Source: Dysidea avara (taxonomy: Eukaryota > Porifera > Demospongiae > Dictyoceratida > Dysideidae). Taken from it: a DNA stretch of 64,000 nucleotides. The stretch spans positions 14,737,959 through 14,801,958 of the forward strand of contig NC_089278.1 of the NCBI RefSeq assembly GCF_963678975.1, given 5' to 3'. Position 1 is the stretch's first letter; each line of letters starts with the position of its first letter. A model generated the notes under the pieces. That model saw only the letters and a program-made list of their open reading frames with translations. It was not told the origin of the DNA and searched no databases. The position numbers were made by a program, and so were the translations under genes. Positions 35,661 through 47,270 of the stretch are shown here, piece after piece.

Positions 35661-37020
35661 AAGACTCTATTTTGTGTATATTTTTAAAGAGCACTATTTT
35701 TATTAAGACACAATAAAAATATACCCACCTCTGCAACAAATAGTGTACATAAAGAGTGTTGGTACAAGTGTGGAGGGTTGTACATTGATATAGTGAGACC
35801 TGCCACTTGCTAATGGTAGATCCAGGGAGTTGGTAAAAGGGGAGTGTACCCCCCTCCCCCAAGAAGCTAAAGGTATTTTATGTGTTTCAGGACTGAAACT
35901 TGTGATGTAGTGGTATGTAATAAAAATTATCCTTTCTAAGTGGACTGCATTTATGGGCCTAATCATACACAAGGGACCAAGTGCATTTAATTTGCAAGCC
36001 AAGTCTTAATGATACCACATACAGTGACTGTTCTATTAGATTATTTTGACAGACTACTCCATTAGAGTCTTGTTCTTTTGTAAGAAATTTTTGTTTTGTA
36101 TTCTTTTGGCGGGGAACACACCTCCCTCTGGATCCACCACTGACAAAAGTAACTACAACTTCATTATATAATAAGGCTAGCACTGTTACATCAAAGGGTA
36201 CTGATTGCAGTGGGGGGGGGGGGGGGGCAGATCCTGTCAACAAAAGGGTACCACAATTTTAGTTTAAACTGCTTTTTTTCTGGTTTAGGAGTGAGTGGCA
36301 ATTTTCTTATAATCCAAATACAAACTGGCAGATGTAACAGTATTGTTATGGTAACTAAAGGGTATTCGATCAGGGTTCAGCTTGAAAGCTTAGTCACGTC
36401 AGCATGTCATAGGCATGCTGTATAGCAAAATGAAAAACACTATAAGAGAAACCTTACTTTTATCGATGTTGCATGTGGTGACCATTCTATCAGAGTATTT
36501 GACTAAAGTATCTCAAATTTTCAATCTAGGATGGCACTAGGATTCTAAGGTAAAGAAGGGTGCAGCCAGTACACCCACTCCAGAGGTTTAGAGTAGCTAC
36601 CATCATTCTGGTTTCTTGTTTCTTTACATCTTATCACTGGAGCCCAACTTCATTTTTAAATTACTAATTTGCACTATATTAACTTTAAAAAGTGCTCCAT
36701 GCAGTAAGATGGAACAACTGAAACTTTGGTCATTTTTGGGTAGACTAACAGTGACATTATTGTACCAGGTTCAGTTACCAAACTAGGGAACAATTTCCTA
36801 ATGCAGTTTCAAGTTGATAACTACATAGCCACTGTCATGGCTTCAGGGCTCCATTAGTTGACAACTAAGTGATTATGGTCACCATGTGCAGTACTTGGTC
36901 ATGTGTCATCAGTGACATGTGTCATCAGTGACATGTGACTGCTAACAACTCAACACCAAATAGTTATTGCAGTGACACACCATGTTAGCACTAACACTCA
37001 GATATCATGTCTTTACTATT
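35661..37020. other. Intergenic, repeat remnants
   Basis: The probable 3' UTR ends near 35,715 (AATAAA at about 35,712). Remnants of an inverted pair around 35,820 (GATCCAGGGAGTTGG) and 36,125 (CTCTGGATCCACCACTG) follow. Other content is a G homopolymer at 36,211-36,228, diverged copies of the dispersed motif at about 36,030-36,066 and 36,482-36,525, and TGTCATCAGTGACATG duplicated at about 36,903-36,938. No gene. Confidence 0.5.
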
Positions 37021-37021
37021 T

Positions 37022-37965
37022 CAATCTTTTTATTTTATTATTATTACTGTCAACTTCGCAAGCAAAGACTTTACACGGGGGGGATTTATGCAATTACAAT
37101 TGATTAATTTGATTCTTAAATTGTTCAATAGAGGTAATTTACTAATTACTAATTTCTTTGAAGTGATTAGGTAAGTTATTCCAGATATTACAAGCATTAG
37201 GTCAGAACGAGTGCTGATAAGTGTCTGTTCTTGCAAATGGAACTAATATATTATTCGCGTGAGATCTTCTTGTGATGGTGGATTCTGCTGTTGTTGTGGT
37301 ATTAGATGAAATGATGTCACTACATGTCAAGTTATGAATGATCTTAAAAAGGAAGCACAAACGGGAGTTATGTCTATGAGTATCTAGTTGTTACTGCTAG
37401 TACGATAAAAATTGTTTGTAACAAACCTTGTAGCTCTTCGATTAATCTTCTCTAAGTCTCTTCTTTGCCATGGCAACCAAATGATACTTGCATATTCTAA
37501 TTGTGGTCGGACAAAGGAAAACTAGGCAGTTTCTTTAAGGTGTTGATTATTTAAGATTTCTTCTTAGGAAGGACAAGGTACGGCTGGCTTTAACAGTAAT
37601 ATTGTGTATATGTTTGGACCACTTAAGATCTGATTGTATAGTAATGCCCAGGTACTTACAATTCTCAACTATTTGTAACGGAGTGTCGTGCAGGTAATAG
37701 TCAGATATTACCTTGTGTTTTGTGGCTCTAGTGACTTTTAAGACATGACATTTAGGTATGCTAAATTTAAGTAGCCAGGTACTTTCCCATAATTGTAAGG
37801 ATTGCAAGTCTTCTTGGAGTTGTTGTACATCACTTACTGACATGATCTCCTTATATAATATAATGTCATCCGCAGAGGCGGATTTTACTGTGCTTTATAT
37901 TGTCAACAACATCATTCATGTAGATTATAAATAGTATAGGGCCCAATTGACCTGGTGATTATAAT
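37022..37965 (-). mobile_element. Degraded LINE reverse transcriptase with (AAT)n tail
   Basis: On the minus strand, 37,950-37,890 gives LGPILFIIYMND. After a frameshift, CADDIILYKEI supplies the catalytic ADD. The segment 37,843-37,547 reads QLQEDLQSLQLWESTWLLKF.., then CKYLGITIQSDLKWSKHI, the post-palm region of LINE proteins. Around 37,200-37,130 a frame-broken end reads NACNIWNNLPNHFKEISN. The minus-strand 3' end runs into AAT repeats at about 37,050-37,030. Stop codons and frameshifts show it is inactive. Confidence 0.85.
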
Positions 37966-38064
37966 ATTCCAGGTTCAACCCAACATAGGCGTATTACCTG
38001 TGAACCCAGTAACCGATACTGCTCTTTATGCCATTGCTTCTGCCTACCCGACTCATTACATAGC

Positions 38065-38125
38065 TCTCGTGCCCAGACCTCTCCGCCCCCACACAAAACG
38101 GAAAAAAAGCGGTCTGGGCACGAGA
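38065..38125. repeat. Hairpin with 15-bp perfect arms
   Basis: The arms TCTCGTGCCCAGACC (38,065-38,079) and its exact inverse (38,111-38,125) flank a 31-bp loop. It looks like a very short foldback element just upstream of the DAPP1-like gene. Confidence 0.75.
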
Positions 38126-38475
38126 CTAGCATTCACCTATACAGCATAGCATTGACACAACTGCACACACATATCTACCATACTTTGCTATAAATTATCT
38201 ACACGTTCTGCGTTGTGCCGAGATATTGTGCTAAACATATGCACGAGATTCACGGGGAGATTCACGAGATTGTTTCTTTTTGTTTCGTGTACACCGAGGC
38301 GTACACGCATTGTTTGTTTCTTTTTGTTTCGTGCACGCGCATATAGAAATATTTTACTGAACTATAAAGGTGTGTCGTTTGGCCTATGGCCAGTGGGGGA
38401 GGCGAAATCATACTTAAACCACTTTCTGAGGATGTAGACAATCTCAACATCTCACCATCTAACTCAAAAGACAAA

Positions 38476-41400
38476 ATGGCTGACCCGATGATGGACTTAG
38501 AGTGAGCACGTTGTTTATAACATGTGTTGATATGGTCATAGATCCTTTATGGTATGAGGCATGTCAGCACTCGCGTTAGCACATTTGGTTCAGCCGTTAT
38601 GATTTATATTAAAAAGCTGAAAAAAGACAAATAGCAGACCTTGCATAATTATAGTAGTTTATGTAAAATTTCCACGCGCTGCCGCCACAAACTGTATTGG
38701 GCGAGGCTCTGGGCGCAACAAGTTAACAAGACTTCCTGGAGGTCAAAAGGTTTGGCTGGTTAGAACGCCTCAAAGTGAATGTGGCAAATTTTGTTGGCTT
38801 GTGATAGTGTGCTCATGTACATAGCTAGCTATAGTGTGTCTGAATTTCTGGAGACTGTAAGTTGTTGACAGTGTTGAGGTTCTGTAATAAATTAGTGCAT
38901 ACAAGCAAGTGATTTGGTCACATGTCAGGAGACAATAACACACTATGCAGCAATCAGTGTAGACAAGTTCAAGATGATGGGTGTCACATCACTCATATTG
39001 TGGCACTTGACTACGTACGACGTGCACTGTAAAATAATGGGACCAAGTTAGCTCAAACCAAAACTAAGGACTTGCTACTTATGTAGCCAAGTGTCACTGT
39101 GTGCTACGTGTTTATAGTTGACAATCAAAGGTGTTCGAAAGAGTTGAAGTCAGTAAAATCTCTTGTGTAGATCATAATGCAAGAATCTTGACCAGACTAT
39201 TTACTCATAATGATTACCATGTATGGATAGTTGGGATGGGCACGTGTGATGTGATCACCTTCTAATTGATGTGGTGTCAGTTGTCTTTAAATGGAGGAGT
39301 GGTTGGGCCATGTGTGTGTATAGAGTGGGCATGTTATGTCCTTAAAACTCACTGGTTAAATGTCTGCAAGCCATCACAGCATTTAAGAATGACTGAACTG
39401 CTCTGGTATACTTTTAGGTGACTTACAGTAATGCTTGGAATTTTTATTATATGCACATTCAGTAAACTGATGTTTCCAAGTAGCAGCAATGATACATACA
39501 CTTTTTACAATATCCATACCATATGAACATTTCTATTAAGCAATTTTATAACCACCAAAAATTCCTTTCAGTTCTACACGTAAAACATGGTAAATGTTAT
39601 GTCTTCCTACCATAGTCTTTGTATAAGCTTTGGGGACACATCATTATAGTTTTCATGCTGTTATAAGGTACTACTAGAGTTTTTCTTGCATGTTAACAAA
39701 GTCAAACCTCAAGGGTTCTGTCCTTCAAAAAATCTATTACTATTCGTATAATCTCTTATAATAGTTGGTTCCATCCTCACTTATCAAGACATGCTGCAGA
39801 CTGTATGTTGATTGACAATGCTCCTGAGGGAAGCTATCTGCTTCGTCCTTCAAATGATGGCGAATATGCTCTGTCAGTCAAGTAAGTTATTAGCAGTGAC
39901 AGATGTTACTTCATTTCTATTTGGACAATGTAGTTACTGTGTGTTAGCAGGTTTCTAATTCTATTGTTGTGGTATGTAATATTCTAGGCAGTGTACATGG
40001 CCTTGCTAATCCTGTTACAACAGTGTATTAGTGCGTGAAACTTCTTTAGTGAGGAAATACTCCCTCCGTAATAAGGTCAATTATTTTGATCCCAACAGGT
40101 TCGGCTTCATACACTTTTTACCTCTGACAATCTCTTTTATGGTCAAACACGGACCAGTTCCACTATATAGCTAGGTAATGAAATGACCAGGGTAATATTT
40201 TATGTCACGATTTTCGTAGGATGTCAGCATCTGTGCAGCATGTTCATCTTCACCACACCAAGGATGGCTACAAGTTTGGCCAGAGCGCTTTCAACTCTGT
40301 CAAAGAACTAAGGAGACATTTTGAAGTGGAGAAACCAGTCATAGGTGGAGAATCAGGTATGACTTGCTGTGTATTTGGAACAATCTTTTGCCCTGTGAAT
40401 TCTTAAATATTTTTAGATTGAGTGCATAGAAAGTATTCCACTTGTTGTGGCTCCTAATTCTTCTAGGCTGCATGTTACCAGAGAATCAAATCACCACTAG
40501 GGTCTGAGATTTTTTCTGTGTTCAACAAAAATATTCTGATTTATGTCCCTAGTGAGATTGGTAGTAGATATAATAGTGATGTGCCTTAGATGAGTCTTAT
40601 AATTATAGTAGTATTTAGCCATTGAAGTTGTATTGGTTGAGTAACAAAGTCTGAATAATTTTGAAATTGTAACTGTGTAGCACTACTTTATTTTATCACC
40701 ATGTGTATTAGCTAAAGCATATAATCCTTCACTACAGAGTCTTTGCTTGCGATTTTTATATGATGCAATGGAATCTCCCCTATTCCAGTCACCTTTGGGC
40801 CAAAATGTGGCTATAGCCAGGTCACCTTGTGTAGAAATGGCGCATTTGGATTATTGCAATAGCCAGGTGACTATACAATGATCTGATTAGACAGGTGTCA
40901 CTGTACTAAAAATGCATGCAATATCCAGTTAAGAAGTGTTAGTACATATTTGTAGTAGAAGTTGGTACCACCTATACAATGCATGTTATCATATGGTACG
41001 ATAGTACTGTATATTAGGGATCACGAAGGTTTGGGCTTTTCTGGCCCCCTTAAAACCAGCCTCACAATACCTTCATGGCACCTTGGTTAGGTATATCCAA
41101 ATCCAACAGTCTGACTAACTGATGTCTTCAGACAAGCGTAAATCACAACTAAGGCTACGGGTTTGATTTTTTCACTGTTTGACGCCCAACAGGTACCTTT
41201 TAGCAAATACCATGGTACATACCGTAGACTCTGGTTATTAGGCGCACATGGTTATCAAGTGCATCATAGATAATAGACACCCCATACTGGATTGGAAACT
41301 TCTAAGCACCACCTAATCTATCCGCGCTTTGCGCCCCTTATACTGTCTGTACACAGTACCGGGAGTAGATTTTATAAGAACATGTTTTGCTTACTGGTGA

Positions 41401-43352
41401 GTAGTAAACTTGGAATATGGAATATAAGGTTTGGCCTATTCATAGTGGGTGTACTGATGTGTATTAGCTAGAAGTTTGACAAGCACGAAAGGTTGATACG
41501 AGAGGCGGGATTTGTGAACTTGACTAAACTGGAGCGAATATACCATGAAACACATACCAGTACATGTAGCATTAGTTAGTAATAAGCATCAGCCTTAAAC
41601 TAGACTTGTTCACCCCGCCATTTTCACAAACATGTTCAAATACTTTTTATACGGAAAGTGCCTATACCAGTGGTAGGCCAATCGCCACCCAAGAAACAAT
41701 CTACTAAACTTACTAGTTAAAGCAACCGAGTTGTATCCAGACAGTAAAACAGAATCTTCGAATGAAAAAGAGTGTTTGAAAACTTCAGGCGCAAAACGCA
41801 GATAAAACCATAGTTTTGTATGGGCACTATATGTGTGCTTCCAATCCAGGTAGGGTTGTCTATTATCTATGAGTGCATATTGCCTGTTAAGTACATATGG
41901 TATACTTGTGCTAGACACCTGTTTGTTAAGCGCTTATGGTTGAAATCGCCTCTGCAACCTCGTACTACATAGAATTGTAGCAAAAAAATTGTCAGAATGA
42001 ATCAGACATGTCACAGTACACTTGATGCCTCGCCAGGCCCATGTCTAGCAGATACTACCGTCTGTAATAACTATAGCTGTAGCTACCTGACTTCTAAGGA
42101 TTTCTGTTTCCACGACTGAAGCAGACTATTTACTGGTGTTCAAATCGCTTGAAAAATGTAGTGGGCACAACTAATGCCCTCCTAGCAGAAATTCCTTATC
42201 GTAATTTATAAGCACATGCACTTAACAAGCATAGTAAATTTCACAAATAATTCCTCCTAAAGTTATAAGCGCATGCGCCTAATAACCAGAGTCTACGGTA
42301 GTGAAACAAGGGAGGTCACCTATAGACCTGAAGATATATTCAGTCATGGGTATAGACTGAAGTAGGGATTAAATGTCCACTAGTATATCTGCAGGTGTAA
42401 GTGACCTCCCACTTTTTCTTTGATCCCTAATCAAACTTGAAATTCCTAAATTTTCCTTGTAGTTGTATGTATTTCTGGATACCTGCTGAGATTTTGGTAC
42501 TTTTTCCTGTGAAGGATCTGATAGGCCTCCTTTTAGGAAATGCTGGTATACAGGTCTTCCTACTAGTAGTACAGTAATTGTAGTAGAGGTAGTTGTCCAA
42601 TTACCAAGCCAGCCGCAGTGCTAGAAATAACAGGCAACATGCATTTAGCCAACACATTTTTAATAGTGAAGCCATTAAGACTTTTCCAAATTCTAAATTT
42701 TATCTTGTTTTCTAATACTGATCAACGATCTATAAACGTGATTATTGTTCTACCACCTGACCACACCTTTAGTACACCAGTAGTTATGTTTGGGACCAAC
42801 TTGATATGGTCACTATAATGAGGTGATCTTATTATGAGGTCATCGAAGCACTACACCTTAGCTATGGTTGAGACCTACTCGACATAGTCGTTTTTATGAG
42901 GTGGTCTTATTAATGAGGTCATGATGCTGTAAAATGATTGCTGGCTATGTATGTTTTTACTGCAGTTGCAATTGGTTCTGCACAATTGTACATGGTATGT
43001 CATTATTATATGAAATCACTAACAGGTCTCTCTTCCCTATAGGTATTACTGTTCACCTGAAGTTTCCTTACTCTCGGAATTGTGATGAAGAACACTTATA
43101 CCTTGACATTGTCACCCACACAGTGACAAGGTTGACAGACAGAGGAGCTCAGTATGCCTCAATGAAACGTCCTGAACCTGCACAGTCTGTTGCATTTCCG
43201 GTTAGTAATGTTACATTGTACGAGTTGTTTTGTTATACCACTCAAAGTTATTCTGCACCTAACAACTCAAAATTCATCAGGCTTATTACTTTTGATGTGG
43301 TACATTTCTATAGTAGTGCATAAGTCTAAAATACAAACACAAGATACACCCA

Positions 43353-43442
<90 letters not shown>

Positions 43443-46318
43443 CACACACTTATTTACATACAATGAGTAAGGCCACAAAAAGTTAACTATGTGTTTGTTA
43501 TACCGCACAGTCGTCAATCAAATTATTGCATTTATTGAGCTTGTAAACATCCTTTTTATGTTAAACTGCTCAAGCTTCAAGTACATTTGATTAAACAATC
43601 CACGCTTGCATATGCTGTATGGTATACACATCTGTTAAGGTTATCACTTTTCTTACTCAGATTTCCTCAAGAGAAGGCTATCTCACTAAAGTTGGCAGAA
43701 TGCGTAAGGTAATGACTTTAGTATATAGCTATTGTGACTGATTAGAGAAAAAGGATCTTCCACACATATCCAATTCTATGAACTCATAACTTATATTTCA
43801 AGAAACATACAAGTTACTTTCTCCACCCATTAAACTACGTTGTTACTCACATTTACCACTGACCAAATTTCAAGTCAGTGACATTTTCCAACCTGAAGTT
43901 GTCAAAGTTGGTAAATTGTATGTGTGTGGAAGACCCCTTTTCACAAATCCAGTCACATACTGTATAACAGGAATGTTTCGCGGAAGAAAACATTTGCAAA
44001 TTTCACAATTTTAGATGCATTTGCGAATGTTTTCTTGCTAAATTTTTTCTACAATTAAGAAACCTTTTTTTTTTTCATGGATCAATTGATGCAGCATTCA
44101 TACGAGTACATAAGCGGGTAGCTACTCACTGTGCTACTCGCTAAGCTGCGTGACAGTATAGCCAGTGAGGCACAAGACCATTTGATTCAAATTCGAATGG
44201 CAGAGATGCAAACTTAAGTGACAGTGGAAAAAGTCAGTGCTACTCATGCAAGAGAAATGGGGTAAATATAATTGCAGCCCAGCGATTCACTGTGCCAGAA
44301 TGGCATGTCTTCTTGGCCTCAGTTTTAGTGCCACCCCCAAGGCTAGGTGCCTATCGTCCACATTCATTATCATTCCTATTTCTCCAGCAAAGTAGCAATC
44401 ATGCATGGCTACTAGTATGCGTAGTACGCAGCATGTCATATACTGTTGATTTTAGTTCTGTTTGAACATTCCGTCCACACCGCGAGTTATTCTGTGACAG
44501 TTTTTAAAAATAAGAAGCCATAAGAATATTTACAGATTCGTAACAACCGCTCACCAGAAATCAGTGTGACACTACAATACCACAGCTAAGGTTTTAGCTT
44601 TACCTCTAACGTAACATGGAACTTGTAATGCGGACGGAAGTGTTCAAACGGAACTGAAATCAACAGTAGTCGAGAGTTCCCTTATCCGTTGTAGGCACGC
44701 ACCCAATTATTTAATTACTTTATTCAATAAGTTGCGAACGTTTTCTCACAAATGAGAAAATAGTAGATCATTTGCAAATGTTTTCTTCCGCGAATCATTC
44801 CCGTTATACGATGTATAATTATGCCAAAGTGCATTACATTAAGTGCTTTTTTGCAGACCTCATTATTTAAAGTCCACCAATCACAACGTGTTGCCTTACA
44901 GTCAAAATTAGTTGATGTAGTTTTGTAGAGTATCAATATATTATTCCTCATAAAGAAACATCCATTGTTGCTTTCAATTAGATAGTCATAATTCTAATCA
45001 GCTCACAGCTCATTATGGCAATATTTATTCTCAATCATGTAACAAACATGTGACTGTTATTCAATGAAGTCATATTCTTGAACTATTAAGTTATAGTGCC
45101 GTAAATGATGAAAGTTTGGTGTGACGTTTGACAAATTTGATGAATCGAAGGAAATATGCCAAACTTTATGTGCCAATTTTCTCTATTTGTTCTCCATACA
45201 AATTCATCTAACTTTTATCCTCCAAGCTGCTTTGCTTGCTGGTTCACCAAATTTAAGTCATGCCAATTACTTTCGTCGTTTATAGTATATTTGATTATAG
45301 CAATAACCACCAGTTCTCTGGGCTCGCTACATTTAATTTACCATTTTCTCACACAGACTTGGAAAATTCGTTGGTTTGTTCTGAGAAATGACTATCTCTC
45401 TTACTACAAGAATCGACAGGTCAGTGTATGCCATATATGGTACATCAGTAGCTATTGCTGTCAGTGTGACTATGATATCACCATAGTATTCCACTAGTTA
45501 ATTGTCAGTGCATACATTTAATGACTACTTGCCATACAGTTCTGAGGGTCTACCAGTGACCTGCACTAGTAACGTTCACTTGTTATCCTAAATTACCTAC
45601 ATTTGTTAACTTTAGTTAGGCCATTTTTTTTACTTTAAAGCTGACTCTTTAAACTAAACTAAATATTGGAGCCAATTCTGTAATGGAGCACCTATAGTAC
45701 TAATGTTTGCATAACTACTTTATAGCAAATGAACTACTGGTATTACTAGTTACCATACAACACTTTATATCAGTTACTGCCATATTGAATGTGTTACAGG
45801 CTACAGAGCCTGTGAGAAAACTAAACTTGAAGGAAGCAACTGATGTGAAGATTGATCATACTAAAGGCAAACAAAATTGTATCAGGTAAGTTGACTGATG
45901 TGTGTATACTCTTAAACTCTCTAATAGAACAATCACTAGTTTGTGTTTGATATGTGGCAGAGCAGACTAATTTTTTGTATAGTTGCTTCTTACTATTTCA
46001 TTTAACACCATGGCCAGGCTGTATGCGATTTCAGACATGTGTGCCAACACATTTTGGCAACTCAGCTGAATTTCAATACTTTTTAATGGTAGCACTTTTG
46101 GACTTAAAGGAATGCCTCAAATATAGCTCCCATGTGTACAGTGTAATGTATTGTATTCATAAATGATGTATTTGTTCTTGTCTACTAGTATCACGTTCCC
46201 CTGGAGGACGTTCTACTTAATAGCGGACACACCTGAGGACTGTGACCAATGGCTATCACTGATAATGTCTAAAACAAGAAGACTTTCTATTGGTGATACT
46301 TTTTCAGAGAATGTATAA
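38476..46318 (+). CDS. DAPP1: DAPP1-like SH2-PH adaptor
   Basis: Eight phase-matched exons give 254 residues: 38476-38501, 39765-39881, 40220-40356, 43043-43200, 43661-43708, 45357-45419, 45800-45885 and 46189-46318. The SH2 domain (about residues 8-105) starts DWFHPHLSRHAADCML and has GSYLLRPS, where Arg36 is the phosphotyrosine-binding arginine. The PH domain (about 148-245) has GYLTKVGRMRKTWKIRWFVL with the basic K..K.R pattern typical of PtdIns(3,4,5)P3/PtdIns(3,4)P2 binders, and ends WRTFYLIADTPEDCDQWLSL. The order, length (human about 280 residues) and linker all match DAPP1/Bam32. Tyr113 (EEHLYLDIV) sits where vertebrate DAPP1 has its phosphorylated linker tyrosine. The family couples tyrosine-kinase and PI3-kinase signals at the plasma membrane. 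Introns 3 and 5 are loaded with repeats. The gene converges with the collagen gene. Confidence 0.92.
40985..41219 (+). repeat. Fragment of the GACT-rich composite repeat
   Basis: GTACGATAGTACTGTATATT, then GGTTTGGGC, GATGTCTTCAGACAAGCGTA and GGCTACGGGTTTGATTTTTT follow the order of landmarks in the 53,404 copy. It is truncated at the right by the TA-flanked element that begins at 41,222. It lies in an intron of the DAPP1-like gene. Confidence 0.75.
41220..42300. mobile_element. TA-flanked inverted-repeat DNA element, ~1.08 kb
   Basis: The element at 41,222-42,298 begins CCGTAGACTCTGGTTATTAG and ends with the exact inverse (CTAATAACCAGAGTCTACGG), with TA on both sides. It also has internal inverted pieces (ATAGATAATAGACA at 41,268 and its inverse near 41,860). 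A 102-codon minus-strand frame (41,918-41,610) has no recognisable transposase motif. It is likely a non-autonomous Tc1/mariner-type or related element in a DAPP1 intron. Confidence 0.85.
42309..42412. mobile_element. Short foldback element (copy 2)
   Basis: The arms GGAGGTCACCTATAGACCTG and, inverted, GGGAGGTCACTTACACCTGC match the family at 8,693-8,806. It abuts the right end of the TA-flanked element. Confidence 0.6.
43351..43441. repeat. (AC)n microsatellite
   Basis: About 45 AC units in an intron of the DAPP1-like gene. The open frames across it are artefacts. Confidence 0.97.
43963..44808. mobile_element. TA-flanked inverted-repeat element, 842 bp, carrying a nested one
   Basis: The element at 43,965-44,806 starts TAACAGGAATGTTTCGCGGA and ends with the near-inverse TTCCGCGAATCATTCCCGTTA. 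The arms continue into AAGAAAACATTTGCAAAT. TA is present on each side. A second element (44,443-44,666) is inserted inside it. No transposase is seen. It is in a DAPP1 intron. Confidence 0.85.
44441..44668. mobile_element. Nested TA-flanked MITE, 224 bp
   Basis: The element at 44,443-44,666 has ends CTGTTGATTTTAGTTCTGTT and, inverted, CTGTTGATTTCAGTTCCGTT, then TTGAACA..TCCGTCC in both arms, with TA on each side. It is wholly inside the 842-bp element and is therefore younger. Confidence 0.85.
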
Positions 46319-47270
46319 ATTTATTACTGTTATATATCTCATGTACATGTACTGCAATATTGTATATCATACTGCTCTGATAATATGGTCTAACAGTCTG
46401 TCTGAGTTATGGCTGGCGAGCAGTGAAGTACTTTTATCAATAGTACTCTTGCTTTGCTGTGGGGTGTGTAGTTTACTCTGTACTGCTTAGTGAATGTTGT
46501 GGACACGTATTTTTATTACACAGTAAAAAAAATAATGAAAGACATTTCATGTATCTAGCCTTGTGCTTGTTCTGGAACAGAATTAGATTACAAGATTTAT
46601 GTGGTTCTTCATAATTACCAGGGCTTGTATTTGGGTTAACTCTAGTTTTGGCTGTGCCATTGGCCCACCAGTATGCCAGTGTAAAGAATTTGTGTAATTA
46701 CTACAAGATATTTCATTGTGTGTATTTGTGGCAAGGAACTCCCTAGCAACAGATGTAATCAATCCAACCAGAATGACTGGTATTGAGATGAAAACAACAT
46801 CTATGATAGTATTCCTAGCACTGCCACTCATTATGCCATTTCTGCATTAATACTTTTATACATTTAAAATATTGACAAGTAAGAATACCTGTTAAGTATT
46901 GTGTATGTGAATGAGTTAACAAGACTGCATAACAAACCCTGCTGTGTTTAGTGTTTCATTTTTCAATTTAGTGTAGATATGCAGTTTTGAAATATTATAT
47001 GGTTTTGTGAGGACTGTGTTTTGTAGAGTTGTAAGCAGCTGGTGCTGATAGAAGGCTTCCTTTTCAGTTATAAAAAATAGTGAATGACGCAATATGGGAT
47101 AACTGTATTATTAACTCTTGCTAATATTCATTGAATAATCTAGAAAGACTTCAGACATAATTCTATGAGTTCTCTTGTTTGTGCTATGTCTTGCGTAGTA
47201 CAATATACAATTGTCACTATTTTTATGGTGGACAAGATCACCTAATATGAGGTTTACAGCAGCTGAAGAA
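46319..47270. other. 3' flanks of the two converging genes
   Basis: It holds the 3' UTRs of the DAPP1-like gene (plus) and the collagen gene (minus). An 82-codon minus-strand frame (46,831-46,583) has one hydrophobic stretch (VVFISIPVILVGLITSVA), but no supporting splice or family evidence. Confidence 0.5.

Noticed and set aside
43190-43486. Frame with a long (HT)n or (CV)n run.
   Set aside because: Pure translation of the (AC)n microsatellite.
46583-46831. An 82-codon minus-strand frame with one hydrophobic segment.
   Set aside because: It lies in the 3' flank between two convergent genes, with no family match and no splice evidence. Not called as a gene, though a small membrane protein cannot be excluded.
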